NCBI GenBank assembly: GCA_035578155.1 | Contig: JAPWDM010000003.1 | Location: 18,006,916-18,070,915, forward strand | DNA: 64,000 nucleotides | Source: Brachynemurus nebulosus | Taxonomy: Eukaryota; Arthropoda; Insecta; Neuroptera; Myrmeleontidae | Reading direction: 5' to 3' | In this document: in pieces, positions 30,366 through 44,744 of the stretch | Layout of the letters: each line of letters opens with the position of its first letter | Position numbering within the stretch: position 1 is the stretch's first letter | Program-made: the position numbers and the translations under genes | Notes under the pieces: model-generated | The model's input: the letters and a program-made list of their open reading frames with translations, nothing else | Database searches by the model: none | Told to the model about the DNA's origin: nothing

Positions 30366-31293
30366 TAGGCCTGGGTAACACTGCGCTACGCCGCGCAATT
30401 GCGTTAACTCACTATACTGTGTTAAATGCGTCAACTCACGTTTTTTAAAACTTGTGACGCATAACTCAGTAGTTAACTCAAATTAAATATTACAGTTTTA
30501 GACTTTATATGTATTTCATTAAAGGCTCACATTAAAAATTTACCTCAAATTAGCGCACTTTTCACGACATGACATTAGGAATGAGGTTAGAAAATGTACA
30601 TAAGCTTAAATTATAATAATTATTATATTCTTTGATTTATACCATACGTAAACGTAACACCAGCATTTTGTTTAGTTCATAATATTATTACATACATAGG
30701 TATTATGACGGAGGTGATATAGGAATTGGAATTTTTGATATAAAATAAACAAAAACCTTTTACATAGGTATTTCATTGTTATTTATTTCATTTATTTTCA
30801 GGAATTATTAATTTTGGAATACACGAAATACAATAACACACTGAAATCTGGAAATCTTGATACGACTTTTTGGTAGTTTCATTTGTTTTATGCATGCTGA
30901 ACAAAATGCCGCCTATATAGGTACACGATCCGTAATACTGTCAGTATTTGGAAATACTGGCATTATTACTGAAGTATCCATATATGGATTTTATATTATA
31001 AAAATAATAATTCATTATTTTTCTCAGTAAATACTGACAGTATTATTAATCGTGTGCAGGCCACCACAACATAGCAAAAAATAGGGAATAGGCAGGAAAT
31101 GTTAATGGTGTCATGACAAAATGTCACAAAGCGCGTGCGCCGCATGCTCTTGATATCTTCTGTATGTATATTTGCTTTCTACAATACCTACTGCGTTAAA
31201 TAGCGCAATGAGTTACAACACTGCGCTAACACAGTAAGCTGCGCTTGAGTTATTGCGTCAACTCAAGATTTTTTGCTGAGTTACCCAGGCCTA
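30366..31293. mobile_element. Non-autonomous hAT-like element, 928 bp
   Basis: TIRs TAGGCCTGGGTAAC / GTTACCCAGGCCTA and a perfect 8-bp duplication GTCTGGTT (30358-30365 and 31294-31301). Interior GCGTTAACTCA / TGAGTTACAACACTGCGC motifs extend the inverted similarity. No transposase. Confidence 0.9.
30922..31058. repeat. Hairpin inside the hAT-like element
   Basis: CACGAT, then GTAATACTGTCAGTATTT at the left and AAATACTGACAGTATT, then ATCGTG at the right, with a ~70-bp spacer. Possibly a nested MITE. Confidence 0.7.
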
Positions 31294-32406
31294 GTCTGGT
31301 TACTTTTGTTAAAGGACTTTTAAGTGTTGCATGATAAAACGAACTATGAATGATCATAGCCAATCTTACATTTTAAAAAATAACTATAGAAACGAAAATA
31401 TCAACATGATTGAATTTAAAAAAATACGCATTTCACTCATTTCGCTACTACCAGTGAGATTGGGATAGGAAACTACATTATTTCTTTTTAAGAGAAATCG
31501 CGGGTAACCCAGAAGTCGTTCAGCCAGTTTAACCCAAATGGAATGTTTGATATTAAACCAAAATGTAAAAATAACCAAAAATATTATTGAAAATAAGCAA
31601 ACAAATAAAATTTTTATTTTATTCATTTAAGGTACGACTATTTTATAGAAAAATTATGGTTATAAACAAAATTCAATGATAATAATCGGCAATAACAAAT
31701 ATGTTAAAGCCGACTTGAAGCAGTAAAAGTTGAGATAATTCTTACTTTAGTTTAAAGTCGACTTTTACATTAACGGAGCTTTAAATTTAATTGTAAAACA
31801 GTACCAAAAATAAAATAGTTTTAAAGTTGGCTTTAGTGTTAAAGTCGGCTTCAAATGTGAATGTAAAACCGGCCGTTAATGTATTAAAAAAATCTACCCA
31901 AATTTATTCTTTTGGTAGATACTATTTTTCAAATTTAATTGAACAAACAGGATTTGCAGCCGAAACCGAAACCGAAATTTTAGCCTCGGTCTCAGTGTAG
32001 CGCAACAATTCACGAATACTGAGCGGCCGAATTTTCGGCTGATTTTTGGCCGAAACCGAAACTATGGCCGAAACTGAAACAAGAGGTTCGGTCGGTCACT
32101 AATAAAACTGGTCAAACGGCAACGTATAGTAAAATTAAAAGTAATAAAGTCGTATATCTGGACAGTACAACTTCAAACATACAACTGATGTTTATAAAAT
32201 TGTTGTCAACCTCCATACAGACATTACAACAATGTTGTCAACATCAAGCTTCGCCCACCGAATATTCAAAATTTTTGATTTCATCTCAACCATTGTTGCA
32301 ACATGAAATGTTAACCATCAACCAACCTACAGACGTTCAACATTATCGTCAACACGGTAAGTTGACAACAAGGTTTTCAACTAAGTTGATCGTCTGTAGG
32401 CCCCTT

Positions 32407-33239
32407 AATACCTCTACAGATACTGAAGTTGTTTGTGAAAATACAGTTTTGAACCAACCTATTTGGCACAAGCATCCGTCTATAGTTTTTTCAATGGATT
32501 ACAATTTGAATGTACAAATACACAAATTTCTCCGTATTTATGAACATTAAAACAATTTCGTCTCGTGTTCTCCATTTTCCTTATGTGAAAATCAATAACA
32601 CAGTTTCACAATATATGAAATTACACTAGCATTAATTTTTCCGAGAATAATATATTTGGAGAAATAGGAAATTTTGCTTTTCACTAGAATTGCTAACTGA
32701 ATGACATTATAACACTTACTGCAATTTATATTCACAGAAAATTTTTCTTGGAAAACTTCTTCGTAAGTAATACGAAATACTTACCTGATTATTTCTTTAA
32801 AAAAACATTATTTCCACTTAAATTTTCAAGTGTTCAAATGTTACTATTGTACGCATTTAACTATTCTTGTCGTATTCGTACTCAAATCGCCCTACTAATA
32901 TTTAATAGTAACTGCATATTAACATTCTAAAGCAGGCATTTTTATAAAATGGAAATAGGCTTTGACAAAGAATATTAGCTCAACAACTATTGAGCGATTA
33001 ATTCTAAAGGTTTTTTACCAACTGAGATTTTATCAGTAACCTGTTTAAACAACCAGGATCCTACAAAGACGTTCTTTTTGGTTTTGAATTTCTAGAAACA
33101 ATTTCTTACAAGTTTTTCCAACAATACTGATTTTTTTCAAAATTTAAATCTTGTTATTTACTGTACTAGCACTGCATAATTGTACGAGATGTTTTACAGT
33201 AATGATTTGAATATTTTTAACTTATTTAAGCTCCCAGTG
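32407..33239. other. AT-rich non-coding DNA, no gene seen
   Basis: Nothing beyond short open frames without domains. Confidence 0.5.
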
Positions 33240-33925
33240 TTATCTTTTGCTTCTGAGACTACTAGAGTAGCGGAGGCATTGTGATCACTTTTGAAAAATA
33301 AAAAAATTATGTTTTAGAGCTTCCTAAACAATTTTGGTTTGGTCTCTGTCCGTCTGTGTGTCGCCACTTTGCACCAAGTGGCATAACTTCTAAACTATTC
33401 GATTGTTTTTAATGAAATTTTCAGAAGTTATGCAGTTTGGTTCCTAGATGGTCCCCTATGAATTTAATCGAAATCGGGTAACGGTAGCTACACTGCTACC
33501 ATGTCATTCCATTAATATACTAAATTGCACCAAGTGCTATAACTTCTGAACTATTCAATTCTTTTTTATAAAATTGTCAGAAATAATGCGGTCTGGTTTC
33601 TAGATGGTCCTTACAAATTTCATTGCATTCGGAGTAATAGTATCCACGGCACTACCATGAAATCCCATTAAATGTCAATATGTTATTTACTGCTATTCCC
33701 ACTTCGCTCAAATTTTTAAAGTATTTTAGAGGTTAGTTTCTTATTTTTTTATTTTGCTATTATTTTATAATTTAACCTTTAAGTATTTTGAGTTACAACA
33801 ATTTCTTATGAACTTTAAGGCGAAAATATAATTTCACGGTATATATATTTTATAGAATACTGTTTTAAAGTATTTTACGGGTACGAGTAAGCTGTGTGCC
33901 ACACCCCATTGGCAGCGTATTTTTT
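33240..33925 (+). repeat. Interspersed repeat R3, copy 1
   Basis: Inverted relative to 43552-44410. Shared blocks include TTTGCACCAAGTGGCATAAC, CTAGATGGTCCC, the paired ACTACCATG.AATCCCATTAA, and GTGTGCCACACCCCATTGGC at its end. The unit itself contains two degenerate internal tandem copies (about 33368-33510 and 33526-33670). No coding sequence. Confidence 0.85.
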
Positions 33926-34986
33926 TTTTAACTTGAATCATAAAGTACCTATGATAATTTTAAGTGACTTTGCAATAATTACGTGTTCTTTTCGACAGTA
34001 TACTTGTAAACCAGGCCCGACGAGAGGTGGGCAGCCAGACCTGTGCTCCGGGATTCGGGTCTGGAAAGGGTGCCCGTAGCCACTGGTAAGAAATGTTGAA
34101 AAATTTTGTTTATCTCCGAGGGTCTGTTGTGAATTACGTTGGTTTTATGAAACAAAAAGGATTATCAGTTGAAAAATTTATCGATTTTTTTAAAACTAAA
34201 CTCTCGACTAATCTCGACACAACCTCTAGTTTTCATTGTTGGGCAAGGCGCTGCAAGCACTATGAATCCACGAGGCCTTCGCTTGGGATACGTTTTTGTT
34301 ATTTGAAAAGTTTACCGATTTTTTTAAACTAAACTTTTCTAATCTCACATGTTCTCGAGTTTTCCTCTCGAGAGCTTAAAAAAAAATATTAATCTACTTA
34401 TTTAATGTATTTATTTGGTTTACTTACAAATGAAAAGTTGTTTCAATTTTCTTCTCCGTCATATCCAAACTTTTATTTCTATTAGTTGCAACACAATAGC
34501 AAACCATTATTTATAAAAAAAGAAGAATAATAATAATAATAATTAATTATTTCGTAAAATAAATAACTTTATGTACGACTGAATCATAAAAGCCTATTTT
34601 ATTACATTGTTAAGAGATATAAAAAGTTTTACTTTTTGGCACTAGTTGCATAATGAAAAGCAAAAAGCACTAGTGCCATAAACAATAGTATACTTGATAA
34701 ATTTTAATTTCAATTTTACAATAAACAGAAAACACACTAACTTTATATGTATACCATATTTACAAATGTTGGCATAATTAATATTAATTACACAATCTGA
34801 ACTATTATTAATATTTATTCCAGGCAGCTTTTTCTCCTTTCTTTTTTAAATATTAATAAGTTTAGTTGAAAGATCTTTTAAAAATGCTCCAATATTTTAT
34901 TACCTTTAGATGACAGATAATAACCAAAGCATACTTTAAACACAATAAATTTGTCTATGCCAACTATATATAAAATACATTTTTTA
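33926..34986. other. Non-coding, no gene; small hairpin at ~34634-34677
   Basis: TTTTTGGCACTAGT at 34634 pairs with AAAGCACTAGTGCCATAAA near 34663. A GC-rich patch at 34010-34085 is unassigned. Confidence 0.4.
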
Positions 34987-35137
34987 TTAGTCGAATTTTC
35001 TCCGAAAAATTATTAGTCGAATTTTCTCCGAAAAATTAGACTTATACAGTCTATACGATAAGAGCTGCGAGAGGCGAGAGTAGGGGCGCTATCCGTTTTC
35101 GGACCCGTAGAACACGAATATGTAGAAAAAAAAAATG

Positions 35138-35200
<63 letters not shown>

Positions 35201-36717
35201 CCCGCCACTTTTAATTTGTGTAGGGCCCCCCTATGGAAGTTAAGAGATGAAATTTGGTAAATGGGGCTCATTTTCGAGGCACCTCATACTATCAAAGTGG
35301 GGTCAAATTTTGGGCAAATTTTTTTTCTGACCCGACCTTTAAGGGGGTGGTGGGGGGCGGAAAAGCAATAAAACTTTTCCAAACCGGTTTTAAATAATGT
35401 TTCGGTCAATTATCTACAACATATCCAAAATTCAGCTTCCTAGGATGATATGGTGGGAGTAAAGGGGGGAAAAACGATTTTCGCTGGATCTAACAGGCCC
35501 CCAGCCCCCCAGAATTAACGTAGAGGGTTGAAATTTGGTGTGTTGATAAAATTCGTACCTAGGTTGTGCTTATTTGGAGGTTTTAATATTTTACCCCCAC
35601 CCCCCTCATTTTTAAGCTACAATTTCATGCATTTTCGACGTTTTCGAAGTTTGTACCACTCGCACAGGTCACCCGAATAAACCTAGAGGGCTGAAATTTT
35701 GTATTCGGATTGAGTTAGTATCAAGGGGGTGCCTTTTGGGGGTCTCGACTTTTAACCCCTACCCCCACCATTTTTATACCCAAAAGAACATGATTTTTCT
35801 TGTTTTTTAACAGTTTCGTTCGGGTCAAAATCTCCCCAAATAAACCTAGAGGGCTGAAATTTGGTGTACAGGTTAAGCTAATAGCCAGACACTGTTTTTT
35901 GGAGGTTTAAACTTTTAACCCTTACCCCCACGATTTTGACGCCAATATTTCCTTAATTTTTTTGCTTGTTTTCTAACACGTCTAGAGACTCCATAAGGAA
36001 ACCTAGAGGGCTGAAATTTTTGTGTGTATTCAGTTAGTATCCAGCTAGTACCTTGTAGGGAGTCCGCATCACTTTTCCCCCCACTTCTCCCATTTTTACA
36101 TCGGAATTGAATGCTATTGTTAAATGTGTTTTAAAAGCATTATGTTTATTCTAAATACAAGTAGGCGAATAGTAATTTTAAAAAATTTAAAAAAAAGTGA
36201 ACTTACTTTTATGACAAATGAAATACATAGGTACATATTAAGTAATTTAAAAATGTTATTAAAGTCACTGTTTATTTATAAATTAGGAATTTTGGATTTT
36301 TAGTATTTATAAAATAGAAATTTTGGATTTTTTTGGAAAGAAAAAATATCTTTATAAAGGCCTTCCAGTTTTGAGTTTACTATTTAAGGTCCTTTTTTAA
36401 TTTTTATTAAAACTAAAACATAAAGGCAATTAGCGGATAAACATGGGCAGGAATGTCCTCGTACGAATTGTGTTGGCTTTTTTTCTGCTACCTGTTTTCG
36501 GCACAAAATTGAAATTTACTGAGATACAGCCCTTAAATACTTAAAACCTTTTTTTAAAGCCTCGATCAGCCGAACACTCATCACCAGTTTTGAAACCAAC
36601 AAAATGACAATTCGGTTGTAGACTTTCAATCACATTTCGCTTGTAGACATTCAATACCGAAGATGAAGGGGAAAATTCGACTACCGTGATGGGGCCCCGC
36701 TGCTCACGGCGTTTTTT
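34987..36717 (+). repeat. R1 repeat copy 2
   Basis: Full-length match of copy 1 with few differences, ending GGCGTTTTTT. The 5' tip TTAGTCGAATTTTCTCC is tandemly duplicated (about 34987 and 35012). No inverted 5' tip follows the 3' end. Confidence 0.9.
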
Positions 36718-38399
36718 AAAGTATAGACCGAGATTTATAAATTCTATTTTTATCGATAACTAGGAATTTTAACAGTCGTACATAAAGCTTTGTATGCAAC
36801 TTGTACATAATTTGACTTTATGAACTCGCCTTTTTCTATTGGCCTCCCTCGCAAGCTCGCTCAGCCATAAACGGCTCGTTCATAAAGATGTTCATTATGT
36901 ACTTGTTGCATAAATAGCTATTATCACACAATTAAAACTAAAATGATAATAAGTGACAGGCATACTTACAAATGTTTTAAAACCATAATTCGAACATAAT
37001 TGAAACAATGGAAACCGAACAAATAGTTAACTGGGGCGCTTAGTATTGATGCTACAAAAGTAACACCAGCCTAGTATTTAAAAAAAATCGTTTAATTTTT
37101 CATGATTGGTGAAAATTCCTAGAATTTTTCACATATTTATGTATAACATGCATACCTAATGCATACATGACATTTATCAAATTAGCAATTAACTCAATGA
37201 AGAACGTACTTGAAATGTTCATAGCACAGTTGATCTATCATTGACCTATATTAACATATTCACATTTAGCCTATTGTAATTTTGAAAGGCATACCAGTCT
37301 GTCATACGTGTTAAACAAGTAATATGTCAATACCACCTTATCTCATAAATACAAATTCTCAATGGTAGGTACAGTATTAGTCAATTTTATAATTAACACT
37401 AAATGGTGTAAGCGCCGAAACGAATTATTAAATCACCGCGGTCTGCGAAAATATCTTACCGGTTCGCAGAAAGATGCGTGAATTACAATGAATTACAAAA
37501 AAAAAATTTGGGGGACAGGTCTACCCACACTGCCAGCTTCCTATTGGGTGTCCTTAAAGACTAGAGACTACTGTACATAAATAAATTTTTTTTTTTTATT
37601 TCAGCCGACTCCTTCCCGGGGCCCCCGATAGAGGCTTTGCATCTTGCACCATACCGGGGGCTTCGTCTTCTGTACCTACGGGTGTTCGCCTTCTGTTCCA
37701 TACCTGTGGGGGCTCCACCCTTATCAAACAAATGATAACATTTCGTTTTGTTTTTTTTTTAATTTTGTAGTAAAATATTGGCGTTTTTAACACCAAGGAA
37801 GGTTCTTAGGCCGTTATATAATAATGTTATGGTAAAAAATCCATACAGTCTATGTTATCTTAATAAAGTTAATTCCGTTTTTTTAATACAAAAAACAAAC
37901 CGCTAATCCGAATTTGCTGAAAACTTTATCCGGTCGTCATTTTTTGATTACGCATCTAATGAAATTAGTCCGGAGTTGATATCATCATTTGATCTCGAGA
38001 TATGCGAGATGAAAAAAAATTCACGAACAAACGAACGAACGAACGAACTAACGAACTCACGCACAGACATCACGCTAAAAACGATGGATTCGGAGTCTAG
38101 TGACCTTGAAACGTGGAAATATGTCAAAATTAGCGATTCGTAAATTCGGACCCGTTACAATAACTTCCTATGGGAAGTTAAAAATTGGAATTTTGTTTTT
38201 TTTAGAGTCCATAATGGCACATGTCTAACACAATACAGCACAAACTTTTTAGTTTCTTCATACAACCTGTAAAAAAGCAGTTTTAGAGATTTAGCTTTTT
38301 TATTTATGGCATATGATAGCGCACGTCTAGCACAATACAGCCCATTTTTTTTTTAAAGAACGAAATGCGGTTTAAGTTTATGGTCGATCAAATGGTTGG
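36718..38399. other. Non-coding; non-LTR-like tail at ~37970-38180
   Basis: The block with (GAAC)n at 38028-38048, CGCACAGACATCACGCTAAA and GTTACAATAACTTCCTATGG resembles 3' ends of insect non-LTR elements. GC-rich 37600-37715 is unassigned. No gene seen. Confidence 0.4.
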
Positions 38400-38880
38400 A
38401 ACTAATATTATTTCAAATAATGGCGGAAATGATTCCAGGTTTCAAGAATTATATTCAAAATTAGAGAACTGCTTTTAAACATCTCTGTAATGCTTAAGAA
38501 AGTATCGATATTTATCTGAATTACATGGTAGACTGAGTGGCCCGAAAAGGACATTTCATATTACAAAACCTAAATATATTTCAATTAGTCGCGGAAATGA
38601 TTTCAGGACTCAAAAATTTTCTTTAAAATTAAAAAAAAAAATTGCTTTTAAACATGTCTCTAATGTTTAAAAAAGTGTCGATATTTATCTAAATTATATG
38701 GTAGGCTAAGTGGTCCGAAAACGACATTTCATATTGCACGAACTAATATTACTTCAATTAGTGACGGAAATGATTCCAGGCTACAAGCACTATCTCTAAA
38801 ATCAAAGAATTGGTTCTAAATGTTTCTGTAATGCTTCAGAAATTGTTGATATTTATCTGAATTACATGGTGGTTTTATAA
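38400..38880 (+). repeat. Three degenerate ~170-bp tandem units
   Basis: CGGAAATGATT[C/T]CAGG recurs at 38424, 38592 and 38765, each followed by a TCGATATTTATCTGAATTA-like block and ATGGTAG. Satellite-like monomers, diverged. Confidence 0.8.
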
Positions 38881-39510
38881 TTTATTTACTGGAGAAAAAA
38901 CAAACAAAAAAAGTTTTTCCTGTTATCTTAAAAGTAATATGTCAATATGTCAGAGTTCACTCAAAACCAAAAAATTCTCATAATATTTTGAAATTATTTC
39001 GTTCGATGCTTTCAATTAAAATATATTATTTTAATTTCCACAAATAAATTTTTGGAAACAGTTTATGATCAAATCGAAAAAAGTATATACTCTCAATAGC
39101 TGCTTTAATATGCTCTCTGTATAGAGAATTTTTTCCAACGGTGAAATTGACATATTGATTTGTAAATATTTATATAGATGGCTCCCTAAAGTGTGTGTTA
39201 TACTCGTATACTTGATGATTAGGAAATTTATGTTGTAGAAGTTTTTGGTTGTTCACTTCCGTTTTATAAATAATATATGGATGTTTATATTTTATATACT
39301 GATATTTTTGTTTCGACATTTTTCTTGAGAAATAAAATATTAAGAACTTTATTGGGGTGTGTTCGCACATGCAACTCCCTGTATAACATAAATGTGTGAT
39401 TATATTATTAAGAGCGAAAACTGTGGGTTATTTTATACAATAATAATATTTTTGTACCCCTTTCCCACAAAAAATTGTTTTTTTCTTCTTTTCTTCGTTT
39501 TTCTTACTAG
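38881..39510. other. AT-rich non-coding DNA, no gene seen
   Basis: Only domain-free short frames. Confidence 0.45.
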
Positions 39511-39515
39511 ACCGG

Positions 39516-39543
39516 TTTCGATCACTTTTCTGATCCTCTTCAG
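39516..39543 (-). ncRNA. Hammerhead-ribozyme-like core (candidate)
   Basis: On the minus strand CTGAAGA, then a GATCA...TGATC stem, then GAAACCGG. This matches the conserved core order CUGANGA / stem II / GAAA. A cleavage-site NUH with outer stem III was not identified, so it may be a relic of a Penelope-like or other ribozyme-bearing element. Confidence 0.35.
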
Positions 39544-39569
39544 TAGTTTTTTGCTGAAATAAAAAGTTA

Positions 39570-39800
39570 TTAGTTACGTACCTAAAAAAGAAGAGAAAAT
39601 AAATTAAGTACCTTAAAGAGAAAAGAGAAAATTAAGTGCCTAAAAAAGAAAAGAGAAAATAGATTAAGTACCTAAAAAAAAAGAAGAGAAACTGAATTAA
39701 GTACCTAAAAGAAAAAGAGAAAATTAAGTACCTAAAAAGAAAAAAAGAGAATTAAGTATCTGAAAGAGAAAAGAGAGTTAGGTAAAATACCTAAAAGAAA
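39570..39800 (+). repeat. Degenerate ~30-35-bp tandem array
   Basis: About seven units of TTAAGTACCTAAAAAAGAAA then AGAGAAAA, with indels. Confidence 0.85.
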
Positions 39801-40451
39801 AAGAAACGTTAGAAATTTTAATAATCTGATCGCAAATCGCAATAATAGATCGATCCTTAGTTGAGTATTGTTAACAACAATGTCAACAAATACATTCAAC
39901 CAAAAACCGATTTAAACGCTCATTCGATGAAGTATGCCTTCCGTTCAACTGGTTTGTTAAGTCGATTACCACTGGTGGGGTCTTCTTAACACCTTGAAGA
40001 ACTGATCGAGAGTGTTCTTAACACCTTGAAGAACTGATCGAGAGTGAACATAAATGCGGATACGGATTTTTAAGAGCAATAGCTGCAGATACGGTTACGA
40101 ATGCGAATTTTTAAAAAGTAATAATTGGAAACGAAATTACTGGTGCTTTCCGTGAGTGTGTCTTTTCACAAATATTGTACTGTGTATAACTATATCCATT
40201 CAATAATTGATTTCGTAAAATATCTCAAAATCTTTACAATGTCTCTATAGCAACACTACAGCTATCGCTACTTGTAGAGCGGTAAATGGGCGGTAATTAA
40301 TAGTAATTATACAAAATATCAGTTAAAAATAAACTCCTTGAATGAAAGCCTTGGTTGTTTTCGTTTTTATATTTTATGTTATGAAACTACAATTACAATG
40401 AAAATATGTATAATTATTCTTATGTAATATTATTTCTTTTTTGTAATTCTT
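39801..40451. other. Non-coding, no gene seen
   Basis: A 30-bp direct duplication (TCTTAACACCTTGAAGAACT then GATCGAGAGTG) at about 39983 and 40016 is the only structure noticed. Confidence 0.5.
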
Positions 40452-40762
40452 TTAGTATAGAACCGCTGTAACCTTACTACTTTTGGTATAACACTGAAGT
40501 AACTTTACTACTTTAATTAGTACAGAACTGCTGTAACCTTACTACTTCAGATACGGAATGGGTGTAATTTTACTACTTTTGATATACAACTGCTATGACC
40601 TCACTACCTTTGATATAAAACCGTTGTGATATTACTACCTTTGGAATAGAACCGCTATAACTTTACTACTTCTTGTATAAAACTACTGTGACCTCATTAT
40701 TTTTAGTACAGAACCGTTGTGATCTTACTACTTTTGGTATAGCACTGCTGTGATCTATCATT
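40452..40762 (+). repeat. Degenerate ~33-bp tandem array, ~9 units
   Basis: Consensus-like TATAGAACCGCTGT then GACCTTACTACTTTTGG, repeated about nine times with many substitutions. Confidence 0.85.
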
Positions 40763-41376
40763 TTCTATATACTTAGAACCGTAACATTAATTATTAACCT
40801 CTTAAGCGATTTTATTACCAAATTCGTTAAAAAATTTAATTTTAATAAAGCACGTACGTATTCGAAATTTAAAAGTCAAAATATTCACTAGAACTTTTAC
40901 AATGTAATAGTTACAATAATTTTAAACAAAAGTTTTATATGCAAAAAGAACTAAAAATGGCTGAATGCATTATATCTAGTTTTTACCTCACAGCTATAAA
41001 TTTTGAACGACAAGAACTGCTGTGCATCAGCAAATTTCTTGTAATACTGTTATATATAATATTTAGGTAAATACACAGATATACCACATAGGGAAATATC
41101 CCTGTGGCTGCACCCTGCATAACTTAGCAAGTTAAGTCCGGTCATAAAAATTACTTTTCCTCGAAAACCCTCTTACATAGGATAATAGTTCAAAAATAGT
41201 TCAATAGCTCTTTGTCGTAGTTAAAATTCTAAATTTTTTGAATTTTGGCACATTTTCGCAAAAAAAATTCATTTTTTGGAAGGTTTCGGACTTATCCGAT
41301 TGAAGTACTTACCCAAAAACTTGGAGTTTTCAATGTTTTACCAAATGTTGTGTTTCGTTCGAAAGTTTCCGTGCAG

Positions 41377-41472
<96 letters not shown>

Positions 41473-42398
41473 TATCCGCAGTTAAGGGTGATCGCCACTC
41501 AAGTTTTTTGGAGAAACAGGAGAAACCGAGTTCTGGATTAGGTTGATGCTTTCGGACTTATTTGCGTTGCTTAAACTTTTACTTGATGATCTTCTTTTAA
41601 ATACTTCTTATTTTATTTTAAATAATTAATAATTTCGTTGTTTAATTGTTTTAATTTATTTTGACTTCTTTTTTATTTAATTATTTTGTTACTTGTATTA
41701 TTTACTTTTAGATTATAAATTATTATTTTATTTTAAGTTTTTAATTTTAATTTTTTTTTTTTTTTTTTTTTTTTGATTTGTTTTAATTTTATTTTTAAGA
41801 AGTTTGTTTCGTTCGAGTTTGTTTTTAAGGTTTTTTATAACAAATAAGTCCCAACTTAAATTTAACAAAATTTTTTAAAAATCAAATTTCCATTTATAAA
41901 GTTAAGAATTAATTTTGAAAAGAAATTTATTTAAAATTAAAGTTCAGTTTACAAAAGCTTAGAATAAATTTGGAGAAAAGTCTTTAAATTTACAAAAGCA
42001 CAATAATTACAAAAATGATCAAAATTACGTACAACAATGGCAACATTATTACTTTTACAAATTTTCTTTGAAAATTTCAAAATACCGACGGACAGAGTAA
42101 CGAGTTAAAATTGATAAAAAATTTTCCAGAAGTAAATTTTTGTTTTTTTTTTTTGAAATTACAAATTTATAGAGATATTATTGCTTAACTAGCAAGAATG
42201 CATGATACACGTTTTTTTTGGAACGAAGCTTCTAGAGCATTGATTTATTGTTAGTTAAATGTGAATTGCGAATTTTGCATTTTTACTAGTTTCAACTAGA
42301 TTTTGTAAAAAGGAAATGCATAAAATATAATCAAAGGAAATGTTAAATTTTGAATTATTTTAAATAATTATTCTATAGATTGAAAATATTAAAGGAAA

Positions 42399-42459
<61 letters not shown>

Positions 42460-43551
42460 ATTACTAAATTTCGTTTTCGGCTTCTAGTAATCTCAAAACC
42501 ATGGCAGTGGTTGTAATCCATTCGAAAATTCGCTAAAAGTATGTTTCTAATAGAACGATTAATTATCTGTAACGATTAAGTTTAAGCTTTCTACTCCTAA
42601 TTTTAAAAGATTACTCATACCGATCATCTGAAACCAGTATTTTCGCAGTTTGAAGTTTCTCTTATTCTAAAAACAAGTTAAAATATCAGATTCAAAAAGC
42701 TCTAACTTCCCACAGTGTACCACAATAAATTAGAAACGTATACATTCGGTTATAAAAATAGCTTATAAACTAGAAATAATACCTACCGTAGGGTGGAACG
42801 ACTTTATGACAAACGGAGTTGCTTGGATATAAAGGAAAATTGAAACCACAAATATCTGTTCTGTCCAACAAAAATTCGAAAATTGTCACAGTGATCCCAA
42901 CTTATGGTGTAAATACAATAAAATTATATTAAAACTCTATATACCGTGTCTCTCTTTTTAGCAAGCGCCAATGCTTTATTCTTATTTCTACTCCTTAAAT
43001 TTTCTTCTTGTAATAAAACATACAATTTTCTATGGTCTATTTCAGTTAAATTTAACCATGCCTCGTAACTTTGAATTTAAACAATTTCCGTTTTCTTGGC
43101 TTTATCTCTTTTATTATTGCATTTATGTAAATTTTAAATTTGCAGTTTATTTTTAAAAAAGAATAAAAGATCGATTTGTTTCGAATATAAGAATTATTTA
43201 ATTTTTTAACGAAAACTCATGATCACTTTTATCTGAAAAGAGGTATAACTCGTACAACATAGTATATAGAACTTATACTCGTGTACTTGAAACATATTTT
43301 ACCATGTTTTTATAGCATAATTTCGTTATGTAATATGTTGAAATGCATTTTAACTATATTTTATGCAACACAAAGTATTCACAAAGTTTTCACTAGAAAC
43401 TATATAGGGTTTTGGGGCCAAAAATAATAAAACTTTTGTAAGGTAATTATTTCATTAATTATGTATAAGTTAATTTCGCAGAAATTGTTTTATAACATGT
43501 TCTATATAAAACAATGGTTCCCAGTCATTGCAAAAACATTAATAAAATACA
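40763..43551. other. AT-rich non-coding with (TA)n and poly(T) tracts
   Basis: (CA)n-(TA)n at 41379-41465, poly(T) near 41750-41775 and (TA)n at 42402-42456. No gene recognised; the frame at 42971-43156 has no domain. Confidence 0.5.
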
Positions 43552-44410
<859 letters not shown>

Positions 44411-44744
44411 AAAATGTAGTTAATAAAATTTTTAAAATATTATAAAACATACGCAACTATGTTTAATATGAATAGCTTTCACGTTTTAGATAATAACTGG
44501 TTTCCATTTTACCAGATCTGTTTATATTTTAACATTATTATATTTTAATATAAACGATTTTTAAGTTGTTACGATTTGTATTTACTTAATATTTTACACA
44601 AAACCAAGAGGGTTTCCCAAAACCAAATATGAAGCAAATCTTTCGATCTAATAGTCTTTCATAGTGATACACAGTATAAGTAGTTGTTTTGGACAACTTC
44701 GGAACAGCTTTATATTTATACTATAAGACAAGTAGAAAAATTTT
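44411..44744. other. Non-coding, no gene seen
   Basis: AT-rich; nothing recognised. Confidence 0.4.

Larger units (their letters stand above)
29858..32406. mobile_element. TIR element, ~2.5 kb, split by a hAT insertion
   Basis: Left AAGGGGCCTACATACGATCA and right inverted AAGGGGCCTACAGACGATCA form TIRs with about 24 matching positions, continuing with TTGTTG-rich subterminal sequence. No transposase seen. GGCCGAAACCGAAA-rich sequence occurs at 31958-32090. An open frame at 32188-32550 crosses the right end and is not convincing. Confidence 0.65.

Noticed and set aside
32188..32550. 120-aa frame as a gene
   Set aside because: Spans the right end of a TIR element and shows no domain.
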